A DNA stretch of 64,000 bases from an uncultured Porphyromonadaceae bacterium (GTDB lineage: Bacteria; Bacteroidota; Bacteroidia; Bacteroidales; Muribaculaceae). The translations under genes were made by a program, and so were the position numbers. The stretch lies in the NCBI GenBank assembly GCA_946553045.1, contig CAMNRO010000003.1, positions 62,001 to 126,000 on the forward strand, given 5' to 3'. Positions 57,901 through 62,903 of the stretch are shown here, in pieces. The notes beneath the pieces are model-generated. The model searched no databases and was not told where the DNA came from. It saw only the letters and a program-made list of their open reading frames with translations. Positions within the stretch are counted from its first letter, which is position 1. Each line of letters opens with the position of its first letter.

Positions 57901-60356
57901 TCGCTATCCATTTCTACCGGTAAACCGTCGGCTTCCTCATCAGCTGCGCCACGGCTCTGCGCCATAGCACCGAGATTGAGGCCGCGAAGATTTAGGCTGC
58001 GCTCCATATAACCCATGACGGCGGCACGTTCCTCGTCGGAAAGATTAGGATCATTAACCATGCTCTCGGCGAGTGCGCCCATATCCTCGTTTGTAGTGTT
58101 GTCGATAATCTCGCGGATAGGCTCCCAGCGGTCAGGCGTGAAGATTTCGGCGGCGACACGGTCGGCGACGTTCACTTGATGTTTCATGTTGCCATAGGCA
58201 ATGCCGGAGATTGTATACTTGCCCGCACCCATTAAACCCATAGAGAGAGCCATGCCGCCCCAAATATCGCCGTGGAATTGTCCTGTAAACAACAGGTTCT
58301 TGCGCTCATAGACGGGATTGCCGTCAGCGTCTAATACCTGATTGCCCTGCTCATCGCAGACAGGCACATTGGTATATGCGTCGTCGAGATTGAGCATTGT
58401 GCGCCAAAGCTGGCCGTAGTATTCCTCGCTGACCTCGCCGAAGTAGTCCGACACGCCAAGACGCTCAAACTGCTTGCGGGTGGTCGCAAGGATTTGGCCG
58501 TAGCTCGACGCATTGGCACGAGCAAGCATACCGCTAATGCGCTTGCCGCCGAATGTCTTTGCGAGAGCTGGCACAACGCCGTCGAGGTGTGTGCCGAACA
58601 TTTCCGAGTAGTTCTCGATGATTGCGTTGGCCTCTCCCTGCCAAATAGCACTGCCCCAAGTCTTATCGTTGGAGAAGTCATAGTTGCCGTTCTCATCAAC
58701 AACCACATCGCCGAGTTTGCGGTCGATAATATCGGCCGTAGTCTTTCCTGCTTGTATGGTGTTCGTCATGAGCGGAGCGCGAATTAACAGGTCGTCCGCA
58801 GTTGTACCGAGAGCTTTGATAGTCCAATTCTCGGCCATACGACCGACACCACGGATGCCGTATTTCTTGGCATACTGCTTCACGCCAAGCTCGGTCATTT
58901 CTTTGATTGCTTCTTTGCCAATAACTTTGACAGCTCCACGGGTAGCAACTCTACCGGCGACATCTATTGCTTCATAGCCACCGCCTGTAAGAGCGAAGTC
59001 GAGCATGAACGACGGCATGTAGCCGGTCATAACACCGGCCCTGTTCCAGAAAGAGGCGTTTTCGCCAAACATCTGCTCCGTCTGCTGTGCGTCATATACG
59101 GCCTTGAGCATTTCCTGACCGGCGCGTTTCTCTCCCTCGGTTGCGTTGGGTGCTGAATATTGGTCGGCATTAAGCATGGTCATAGCGTCCAAAAGGTCGC
59201 CTGTGCCGAAATCCCATGTACGCACGTCGCTGACAGTACGGCCGAAGCCACGCCAAAAGCCCACGTCTTTGCCGATTTGCCTGTCGCGTTCTTCGTATAG
59301 GTTCTTGAGTTGCTCTTCCCTTTGACGTATGGCGACACGCAGGGCAGAGTTCTCCTTGTCGGCGGTTTGACGTGGCACATAGGTGTTGGCTGCGAGGACG
59401 GCGGCAAGCGGCGCAGAGTTCTTCTCGTAATCCTCTGCCCATTCCTTATGCACACGCTCTGAACTTTCAGTGAGTTGTTTGCGGAGTTCGGCAAGTTCTG
59501 CCTCGGCACGACGTATTTGTGCGCCGACCGACATATCGGCCGCAGCCATTGCCTGACGGAAATTATACGTTGACATATCAGCGGCGGTTTTGCTTGTTGT
59601 GCGCTCGCCGGTTGGTGTGAGATATGTTTTCTCCATTTTGCCGGTTTCAGGATTGAACACCGGCTTGCCCTCTACGGTATGGAAGCCGAGGCCACGATTA
59701 CCACGGTAATATTCCGATACGTTCTCCATGCGTTCACGACTCTCCGCAAACATAGCGTCGGTTTGCTCTTGCATTTGGTAGAGCTGGCGCGACATGGCTA
59801 TTTTCTGCTGCTCGGTGGGCTGCCACGGCTTATCTTCGATAGCTGTGCTTGTGGTGGTATATTTATAACCACGTCGTTTGCTGCGGTCGTGTGCCACCGA
59901 AAGGTCGACATGGCCGTCGAAAGGCTTGCCGTCTTCATTTGTGCCTTGCATATAGACACGGAGAGGTGCGCCGGGATTGGCTTTTGCCCACCCTGTAAGA
60001 CCGCCGGCGGCGTTTACCTCGTCGGTCGACACAGTGAAATCTTTGCCGCCACGGCGCAGTTTGAAGTACTGCGTATCCTTGGGCGAGGCTGGCGGCGGTG
60101 TCGGTGCGGCCAGTGTGTCGACAGGAGCGGCAGGGCGTTCAGGCGCAGGTGCTGGCGTTGCTGCTGCTGCCTGTCCATACCCCAACTGCTGCGAGAAGCT
60201 ATCCCATGTGCCGAGGTCATAGTCTTGGCTCGTTGCGTCATAGAGTTTACGACGCTTGGCCTCGTCGTTGAGGTCGGCGCAAAACTGCTCATAGCTGCCC
60301 ATATCGTAGTCTTGCGAGAGGGCATCGTATAATTTTCGTTTGTTGTCAGTTGCCAT
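42942..60356 (-). CDS. 5804-aa large polyvalent protein (internal virion/ejection type)
   Basis: One unbroken frame of 17.4 kb. In order: two copies of a LYDA(L/T)SQDYD(M/L)G repeat (1-60); a helical virion-like part; a ParB/DdrB-like domain (GNNRSEALRL ~1510); an inorganic-pyrophosphatase-like domain (GVDGDHIDVF ~2140); an N6-adenine methyltransferase (EPSAGNGAL, NPPF ~2800); a Strawberry-notch/SNF2-type helicase (GDMTGVGKG ~3150, DESH ~3320, QMRGRIDRSGQ ~3700); a possible ADP-ribosyltransferase-like part; a zincin (HEAVAHYG ~4640); and an LPD38-like C-terminus. Gly/Ser/Pro/Asp linkers separate domains. It is probably packaged and injected to protect or take over early infection (inference). 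Confidence 0.9.
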   Translation of the reverse strand: MATDNKRKLYDALSQDYDMGSYEQFCADLNDEAKRRKLYDATSQDYDLGTWDSFSQQLGYGQAAAATPAPAPERPAAPVDTLAAPTPPPASPKDTQYFKLRRGGKDFTVSTDEVNAAGGLTGWAKANPGAPLRVYMQGTNEDGKPFDGHVDLSVAHDRSKRRGYKYTTTSTAIEDKPWQPTEQQKIAMSRQLYQMQEQTDAMFAESRERMENVSEYYRGNRGLGFHTVEGKPVFNPETGKMEKTYLTPTGERTTSKTAADMSTYNFRQAMAAADMSVGAQIRRAEAELAELRKQLTESSERVHKEWAEDYEKNSAPLAAVLAANTYVPRQTADKENSALRVAIRQREEQLKNLYEERDRQIGKDVGFWRGFGRTVSDVRTWDFGTGDLLDAMTMLNADQYSAPNATEGEKRAGQEMLKAVYDAQQTEQMFGENASFWNRAGVMTGYMPSFMLDFALTGGGYEAIDVAGRVATRGAVKVIGKEAIKEMTELGVKQYAKKYGIRGVGRMAENWTIKALGTTADDLLIRAPLMTNTIQAGKTTADIIDRKLGDVVVDENGNYDFSNDKTWGSAIWQGEANAIIENYSEMFGTHLDGVVPALAKTFGGKRISGMLARANASSYGQILATTRKQFERLGVSDYFGEVSEEYYGQLWRTMLNLDDAYTNVPVCDEQGNQVLDADGNPVYERKNLLFTGQFHGDIWGGMALSMGLMGAGKYTISGIAYGNMKHQVNVADRVAAEIFTPDRWEPIREIIDNTTNEDMGALAESMVNDPNLSDEERAAVMGYMERSLNLRGLNLGAMAQSRGAADEEADGLPVEMDSELSQSYIDGYEASTPQEMNDAQNMFEYQRQRSESMFDNMILEALEQSPVATLMEMSRNGLYSQEEIDAARDYINAKTVRDGILQRVNDNIDEQIAQSDAMINARVNPASGMIQPAIMGLDDRQVYIVGGSLAINDDGTIDRDASDESIVVRDAVTGELEFTDPKSIVSAGEAIDPEMEKAMAVDNIRQQAAQAAANAMNGTLAFNPGDVVQINDGGGVVGVTIVGPLVDEESGMPIDGQIIVQFANGQQTEIEKEQLQAFADAANIERLNNFEQERAANRAQQQATEAEAMRPQFALNDEFTILNDSGTPIRGSITGELDEDGTVEIYTEEPINGNRVNRLTPAELEEMLDTYNGEAITMPVPENVENVPNVEENPDFVEQNSENATETVPNPEEVVEAEPQASALSRIPVDEQGQPKYDEAEPDTAWDAIVEQAQGDEATAAEVVADIVAERQADFNAAEKALDKTKEGKPEKRKKGDPAPTMAERIAAKNAAKEALAEAQAIRDRAKAILDHWKKIAGTKQRRDSERRNAEEAEARRLAQERAEEEARLKAEREEADRIEREALNGVPDWAVDTPADARARGYRRNGPQKVDRPEIIDNHAIGNAVEVKFGDDVMPTGNVVVIEASQLQPSHRDGQRNPAHFLDEAQPKERKDAASRFAAAKIAEGMRPEEITSSVTAFTGAPSINARGEVIQGNNRSEALRLMYENYAQSAERYKQYLIDHAAEFGLTPESIAAFEQPVLANMLDVSDENAITLGQYVAQDTESGGIERIKPKNAVQKMGDKIRNFANLLLRSADDEASFAQLVDANGVDVLKWMNQQGFISNTQYASAFDSKGNLSAEAANDLKGIMYQSIFTGGSTRLEEMFNKMPAKAQRAILATAFRDYDSAFADRMISEIQQSIIAFDALMGYEQFRDATNPEAVQHAVEAWKLQSAFDDVTGEPYLPSETFSNFALALAAMYKGHTQRHIQSVFNMMYDIVQGTEQDNLFEVADKTPKPLAEAIHRVLNLEYQPIAKPTIDNGTNGSAVLDINSEDGQDGRPGSDGNADGAEQSQEEAEPADGGTGAASDSGQGSNELAPEEADFTPEEIEALSHATFTNSVTGQTIKLTGHTIMEDGRPAFKGNMENERGSLGRFMHNLIRKLLNSPSWTTDIVMPSSTQEAELHEFDDLDNSELEKRIEVSDDDWTEGDEKTPTYKRTITIDGKHEVIQVDEPNSEGFYTGSRFEYQGEHFGSLTDVIVHIDKQAKLAADIAAAEAEVNTEPTQAQKEAGNYKKGHVQVGTFDVTIEQPVGSVRRGTDADGKEWETTMQNTYGYIRGTQGVDGDHIDVFLSTDIDAWNGRRVVIVDQYNHDGTFDEHKVMLGFNDKADAINAYLANYEDGWEKGRRLVFSTANLEDFEKWIESSHRKQKPYHEYKIADKAEIEESTPENPVSSTDGYTIDTYTTKKNKTYHRVVFPRADKAVWQERLNLAKKMGGTSVPKGYGFKTQEEAEAFAKAVADPATVADAQPLSLDDMRSSIEEAPTATTTEAEQVTEAETQQPEADKPINPSGNKLVTDERYLELRERMRKKLGGQLNMGVDPEILAIGTEMAVYHIEKGARKFKAYASAMIADLGDAIRPYLKSFYNAVRDMPEAEAAGLIADMDSYDEVRSVDIANFDKPSTDALATAAAVVAEQEAEKEREEAEAKLKEKRKKRTNPDGSTTETVVESGTEIEIASGDFIPGVRPTVDEQKPGKKKSGKTKPKPTTDGGLFDTVEDDTVETPALVVPEQRPAADLIGDSAAFQEREAQTAELVEEIGGVIESRVAMLQLDAESVKPLTMTDVKKMASKYPALKDISDTDLQELVELAMTQLTRSEALINIDGTAEAQRSAFDHIVDLYQIQPSLNARDSERLMKQQYSTPTPLGFVMGQFVRAGGKAVGSMLEPSAGNGALTITVHPSLVHVNDIDDARLANLRKLGYSQVTAQDALLPFPGDKVDVVMTNPPFGTITEKVYDGVFRISSLEAQMAINALEQMKDDGRAAIVIGGNTSYRTNGSMNPKDAAFFGYLYSHYNVADVINISGKALYSRNGTGYDVRMILIDGRKTGEFKRVFPPVKAKARAEQVTTFDELYKRVQDDIQQIQQMGSQLANVQRDPETAADGTASAPVRTGNNRPNTGAGQRPGKTGDTVRDTPRTDSGQPTSGNDGSIPAGVDNAVTGNAGSTDDVPQPNPEQPRSVGSGSTQNGTGRSGSDGRGAVAPRPDRGAERLAVKPDLTTEKVPYPNQSDNGFTLMSVVPAAQAQVLQKSLGEIGDVDQYLVDELGYSSKVELYDYLAAEQIDSVALAIHQMNKGNAFIIGDMTGVGKGRQGAALIRYAVKQGKVPIYFTQKPTLFTDNYRDLTDIGSRDLRPFIIASNPKDANIVDKDGNIVHKLPPKKEQERVFNYIMEHGTLPEEYDYVLTTYDQIKNGTADYAQNEDGTWNVEARKLPKKSKGYTTADYNGQARRDALAQLAEGNIAILDESHTVGGDSGCGRYMQMLTSSAEGVTFLSATFAKRADNMPIYAQRTAIAEAGVKASELIESISKGGVTLQEIMSKQLVESGQMIRRERSFEGVTIDWLSVEEETNRRQREQFNEVADIFNAIRNFQDDYITPIIDAKNEAVAEFGATVGHTQGTKDLGVKNVPFASKMYNLVNQLLFALKVDAVADRVVENLRNGYKPVISFTNTMEGFLSSAPKGVAMDDVPNFSLTLMRALDGVMRFTEKDADENTEGGSISLSDLSTEGQNAYNAIREKIINLSADLPISPMDAIRMKIEEAGYSVAEITGRTMQLNRTEDGRYIVEARKDRDKKDAVRDFNSGKLDVLMINKSGSTGLSLHSSVNFQDQRPRVMVFAQFQSDINDEVQMRGRIDRSGQVTRGRYEYIMSTIPAEQRIQMMFKAKLKSLDANTTSSQKSKFNEMEIVDYLNKYGDDVVWEYLKEHPELAERLGDPLDMLQEKKAEDGPRTSEKEDTSKKTGCAGKISRYLAFLSVEEQDEIFREITEAYRVKIQLLDDAGENDLEITTMPLRAETKQKKIWHEGENPGSGNAFADNTYVEEVEVDVLKKPMKRDEIVEATRKLMGEHYTEKNGGVDWRHYVRAKGDEISQFFQAKADEAIGKLREAGEARISKAREKAVTAATKARGRGENNFTDEQIQSLADTVANEEREKELQKQRKRQEEIMAIKHRIQSLLQRLRAGGIYVVPQDLKQGTAEMFTQTFGTFVGFKFNKGYTLGSSTAIFATLDGRRKVELALSDQAINTIISATDIANRYSPDEIRAISLENWDSKVPTQTRQKRYIITGNLLQALVDTEKGEKTRGNLISFSTIDGETRQGILMGENFKLTDLRNSASLSSRLAQIREGKAVVSENGDVQIEKVSFGWQHRGQYELRVPKSKQRGGIYTMHPDLLKLVEGHNFITKGNNMVAYVDEADIAKVVDMLSRAPFNLTVLQESQLSDVSAEEAEDDVLCRPVTDKATLDRLNSEPTIKVYRAMQMIDGGLRPPMSAKVDGQLRDATEVGVWEEAEEHPEMADENGRFKLDKGNGKSIKAAYNPYIHTSRSPINDQFSSAWSRPELVTVEVEVPVSELTSEYHAEKAKDTVGEKEWKSGPVGRALAKIGQARRVILSRWSRVVRVVPVEEVAEAYAQRLNAHGIEVPFNTVPPALRDALVERGVKIGKPEKGNAGSASLPAFEQWISEQERQRMGDGYGAYSDAEVSFANDPISKVMGKNRFSKKRQAEFAARERQRMVDRVKELAERMHLNNVEIITDASQLEGKRAKAKGFYNKRTGKITIVIPNNVSTIDAEQTLLHEAVAHYGLRQLFGEQFNTFLDNVYQSADDSIRRKIAEMAAQNGWDFRTATEEYLAGLAEDTSFREAQSYTGWWSKIKRLFLDMLDKIGFEGFRDKVGVVLTDNELRYILWRSYANLAEPGGKRSILGEAADVAKQAELQVGNYAERGIEAEYAAEGDLYRPGDFSPRDRVFARYAYESMVRSGNYQFKEAVQDSMLGLKTLYQAVLGKKTRIEDVPGFENAYLFENRMSSMNAGEQHEYFQRYMQPLLKEIGRIAGANKRKRRELTDYIMAKHGLERNEYMRNEAAANGEETDRDFAGLMGLTGEADWRSAEATAQQWVDDYEDMVDTTDLWEAINNATKATLEKIYLSGIISKETYEKILGMYSYYIPLRGWNETTSEQVYGYLTSKDGPLGGSIMKKAEGRESMADDPIATIGMMADDAIRQGNRNLMKQRFLNFILNHPSDAVSVHDIWLEYNDVTDEWVPVFADVEDTDTADEVAQKVEAFEQRMEALRTAEPDKYKKGREAQHIPYKVVRGNLREHQILIKRNGRTFVATINGNPRAAQAINGLTNPDVDQNGVVGNMLKAGTWVNRQLSAFYTTRNPDFVVGNFFRDMLYSNCMTWVKESPRYARRFHKNFGRVNPIVMRRLLGKWENGTLNMSNRLESLFYQFMKNGGETGYTNVRDIDGHKRAVAAELKKQGSTGRRVWTALGMQLDLLNRSAENCARFAAFVTSRDFGRSIDRAIYDAKEISVNFNKKGSGGKMVNANGQTALGKTGAYLSGGGRLLYVFWNAGIQGMTNFGRQAKLHPAKFSAGATALFTLGYVIPLLAQMLGGGDGDDDDKNAYYNLPEYVRRSNICFYAGDQWITIPLPIEYRAMYGMGELAHGVISGNERYSNSELARQMASQVSQIFPIDMLEGGGGISPFIPSAAKPFTEAYIMNKGWTGLPVYKDTPFNKNDPEWTKAYASADKHLVSFAKWLNETSGGDDFKKGSIDINPAKIEYLLNGTFGGLFTFPNKIKKTGETMFGDRDFEWRNIPIANRLIKSGDERTANRKLQNEYFKYLKEYEATGQLMRKYENADEDGVLGYAERINFLENSPEYLNYEIFDDFKADIDAYREVIATETNKEERSRLEAEMYDVMRELVNALHDPKGYFNDLYKAGQLSAEYIEYLKTHHGIALGEEQE

Positions 60357-60360
60357 TACG

Positions 60361-61482
60361 TTAACTCATTGGATTTTTCTTCTTTTGTTTGTTCCCACTG
60401 CCACTGCCGGAGTCACCATTGTCCATTGGATTAGGTTTCTTACCTTCAGGCTTCGTCGAATGGCCCTTTGCCGGTTTGGTCGTAGTAGATGATGTTGTGC
60501 CTTTGGTCTTACCCCGGCGGTCTTTTTGCTCTCGCTCGGTGGTCGACTGTTGGGTTGCCTCGCTCCATGTACCATGATTGAGGGCATTTTGCCTCATAGC
60601 CTCGTAAGATGAAGCATAGTGAAGATTGCCGTCGCGGTCGTACCATGGATATTCGGGGGCTTTACCGCCACCGCCGCGACTACCAGAGCCAATCGGACGG
60701 CGATAGTTATTTTTGTTGATACGCGACTGCCAATAGGCTTCGGCATAGTCTGCCTCAATACGTTTTGCCTCGGCGGCTGCTTCCTGTTGGTTGATTTTGC
60801 CCTGCATCAAGTCCATGCGGAGTTGAGCCATAGCCGCGTCTCGGTCTGCCTTGGCTTGCGCTCGTGCGTCTGCCGCTTCCTTATAATGGTCGGTCACTCT
60901 CTCACGCTCTATTGTGTGGTTCCAATTCCGCTCATCTCGTGCGTCGTCGGCATCCCACTTCATTGCGCGCATGAAGCCGTCCATGTACTGACGCTGGTTA
61001 TCCTCACGGTCTTTTTTCAGTTGGTCGAAACGTGCCTTTGTGGTAGCGGCCATGCCTTTTGAGGGGTCGAAAGCGTTGGGGGCGTACTGTGTTGTGAAGT
61101 AGAGATTGCTCATAGCCGAGATACCCTCGCCGATTGCGGCGAAGATAGCCTCTCGTTTCTGCTTCTTGCGCTCCTTTTCAAGTTCTTCGGGGGTCGGCGG
61201 CTTGTACGGCGATATCTGCTGAAACATCTCCGTATAAGTCATTTTCTTTGGCGCGGTCTGCTGTTCGTCTACCGGCGTTACCTGCTCGGTATCGGTCACA
61301 ACCTCGACAGTGTGTTCACTCTCGTTTTTAGGCTGTACGGTAACTTGCGGTGCCGTTGTGGTTGTTGCAGACGTGGCTGGTTGTGCAACAGTAGGAGGCA
61401 CTGTTGCATCGGCTAACGCTCCTTCGACAGGTGCGACAGGCGATTTCCCCCTTGCTAATATTTCATCGGTCGTTACTGCCAT
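60361..61482 (-). CDS. internal virion-type coiled-coil protein, 373 aa
   Basis: Pro/Thr-rich disordered start (residues 1-85), a helical middle (KKDREDNQRQYMDGFMRAMKW, then the coiled coil EAADARAQAKADRDAAMAQL) and a basic Lys/Gly/Ser tail. It has the character of a virion or ejection protein and is cotranscribed with the giant protein, whose start is 4 bases downstream. Family not recognised. Confidence 0.7.
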   Translation of the reverse strand: MAVTTDEILARGKSPVAPVEGALADATVPPTVAQPATSATTTTAPQVTVQPKNESEHTVEVVTDTEQVTPVDEQQTAPKKMTYTEMFQQISPYKPPTPEELEKERKKQKREAIFAAIGEGISAMSNLYFTTQYAPNAFDPSKGMAATTKARFDQLKKDREDNQRQYMDGFMRAMKWDADDARDERNWNHTIERERVTDHYKEAADARAQAKADRDAAMAQLRMDLMQGKINQQEAAAEAKRIEADYAEAYWQSRINKNNYRRPIGSGSRGGGGKAPEYPWYDRDGNLHYASSYEAMRQNALNHGTWSEATQQSTTEREQKDRRGKTKGTTSSTTTKPAKGHSTKPEGKKPNPMDNGDSGSGSGNKQKKKNPMS

Positions 61483-61487
61483 AATCG

Positions 61488-61985
61488 TTAGAGTATTCCT
61501 GCGATATTTGAGCCGGCTTGCGTCACACCCTGAATAGCTTGCGCCACATTGGCCGCTTTCTTCTGCTCAAGGTCGTTTAACTGCTGCTGAATATTCGCGT
61601 CGGTTTGTAAATATTGGCTCTCGATAGCGTCTTTTCTCGCCTCGCCATTGACGGCGATGTTGGTTGTTGCCGTTGCAAGAGCCTCGTTATTGGCCGCTTT
61701 GGCCGCTGCGACGCTTTCTTCCGTTCCACCCATGACGGCCTGAGCCGCAGCCGCCTGTTTGTTGCGGTTGCGTATAGACTCCTCGGTCTTTGTCAGGATA
61801 GCCTGTGCGTCGGCTCGTTGGGTTGCGTCCTCATTGTAGCGGCGGTCGTACCAATCTTGGTTTTTGCGTCGCTGCTCCTGCAAATTCTTTTTAACACGTT
61901 TCATGGCCTTTGACGCAGAAATGCCGCCGAAAATACTCCCGACAGCTCCTAACCCTGCGCCGATTGCGCCGCCTAATATGCCCAT
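61488..61985 (-). CDS. ejection/internal virion protein with glycine zipper, 165 aa
   Basis: Starts with a glycine-zipper membrane-type segment (MGILGGAIGAGLGAVGSIFG), then a coiled coil rich in Lys, Gln, Ala, and Glu (RRKNQDWYDRRYNEDATQRAD). This is the pattern of T7 gp14/P22 gp7-like ejection proteins, which insert into the host envelope during DNA delivery. It leads the operon of the giant protein. Confidence 0.75.
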   Translation of the reverse strand: MGILGGAIGAGLGAVGSIFGGISASKAMKRVKKNLQEQRRKNQDWYDRRYNEDATQRADAQAILTKTEESIRNRNKQAAAAQAVMGGTEESVAAAKAANNEALATATTNIAVNGEARKDAIESQYLQTDANIQQQLNDLEQKKAANVAQAIQGVTQAGSNIAGIL

Positions 61986-62037
61986 ATTACGAAATGTGAT
62001 TAGTTGAACTTAAATTATGTGGGCGAATTTACATTAT

Positions 62038-62045
62038 TATCTTTG
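62038..62045 (+). promoter_or_regulatory. -7 box of the small plus-strand gene
   Basis: TATCTTTG matches TAnnTTTG. A GTTG at about 62013-62016, 21 bases upstream, fits the -33 element. Start codon of the next gene is 25 bases downstream. Confidence 0.6.
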
Positions 62046-62069
62046 TGGCGATGTATTAACTTTAACCGC

Positions 62070-62354
62070 ATGGCAATAGGTAAGAAAACAGGAGGACGAA
62101 AGAAGGGCACACCCAACAAGGCAACTATGCTGGGCAAAGAGGTCATTGTGTCCTTGCTGTCCGACTACTCCAACAGCGGCCTTATGGCTTCTGACTTTAT
62201 GGCTCTCGATCCAAAGGACAGGCTTGTTATTGCTGAAAGGCTCATGCAGTACACCATGCCCAAAATGCAAGCAACAGCAATCGACCTCAACACCGGCGAG
62301 AAAGAGAAAACAATCGAAGACCGCCTCGCAGAATTGGCCGGAGAGGACGAATAA
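62070..62354 (+). CDS. small DNA-binding-like protein (DUF5681-like), 94 aa
   Basis: Start at ATG 62070 (MAIGKKTGGRKKGTPNK). The track start is upstream of the promoter. The GGRKKGTPNK N-terminus is the phage-type motif of DUF5681-like proteins, some of which act with terminase or as regulators. The helical C-terminus is acidic. A monocistronic gene with its own promoter next to the integrase block. Function uncertain. Confidence 0.6.
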   Translation: MAIGKKTGGRKKGTPNKATMLGKEVIVSLLSDYSNSGLMASDFMALDPKDRLVIAERLMQYTMPKMQATAIDLNTGEKEKTIEDRLAELAGEDE

Positions 62355-62387
62355 TCTACTCGGCCTCCACTTTAGACAGCAACCGAC

Positions 62388-62412
62388 TGACAATCCGTCG
62401 GCGGTTTTTTCT
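62388..62412 (+). terminator. weak terminator after the small plus-strand gene
   Basis: A stem CCGAC/GTCGG with a 9-base loop is followed by CGG and TTTTTTC. Short stem, so only modest support. Confidence 0.4.
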
Positions 62413-62827
62413 TGCCACAATGCGAAAATTTATGCGAATTGGCGTGGGGTTTCTTCAAACTTAACCGGGGTTTTGTTTGAGGAAACATAGGGTTGGCTCT
62501 CTTTTATTCCTCGGCGACGCATCAAAAAGGGTGAAAATCGGGGCGAAATTAACTCTCGGTAGCAAATAGTAAAGTTTGAGGAAACTATGGGTTAGCTATG
62601 GGTTTTGTTTGAAGTTATTTTGAGATTTTTAGTTTCCTCAAACTTAATTGGGGTTTTGTTTGAGGAAACTATGGGTTAGCTTGGTTTAATTCCCGAATTA
62701 AGTACACAAAAGAAAAGAAAGGAAAAGAAATAAAAAGAAAATAAATAAAAGAAGATATAGTAAGAAGAAACGACGGCGACGACGGCGACGACAAAGGAAA
62801 AACTTGATTTTGAAATTTTGTTTTTTT

Positions 62828-62869
62828 GAAAAAGAAAAAGACCGGCGAAGCGAAAATGCCTCGTCGGTC
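62828..62869 (-). terminator. integrase terminator
   Basis: Read on the minus strand, GACCGACGA pairs with TCGCCGGTC (9 bp, one G-U), followed by TTTTTCTTTTT. It ends transcription 35 bases after the integrase stop. Confidence 0.75.
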
Positions 62870-62903
62870 GAATGGGTTAAAATAAAAACAGGGGGGCGCG
62901 ATT

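Larger units (their letters stand above)
62355..62903. repeat. repeat-rich noncoding region beside the integrase (candidate attP/origin)
   Basis: No gene in 549 bases. Two 44-bp direct repeats (62455-62498 and 62638-62681, 38 of 44 identical) share a partial third copy (62573-62597). A perfect 13-bp inverted repeat, AGTTTCCTCAAAC/GTTTGAGGAAACT, lies inside (62631-62643 and 62658-62670). A purine-rich run (62708-62755) and a CGACGGCGACGA repeat follow. Position at the integrase end and the iterated sites fit an attP or a replication origin. The 69-aa ORF at 62698-62907 is low-complexity shadow. Confidence 0.5.

Noticed and set aside
62455-62681. CRISPR array
   Set aside because: Only two full repeats with mismatches and unequal spacing, no cas genes, and internal inverted repeats unlike CRISPR repeats.
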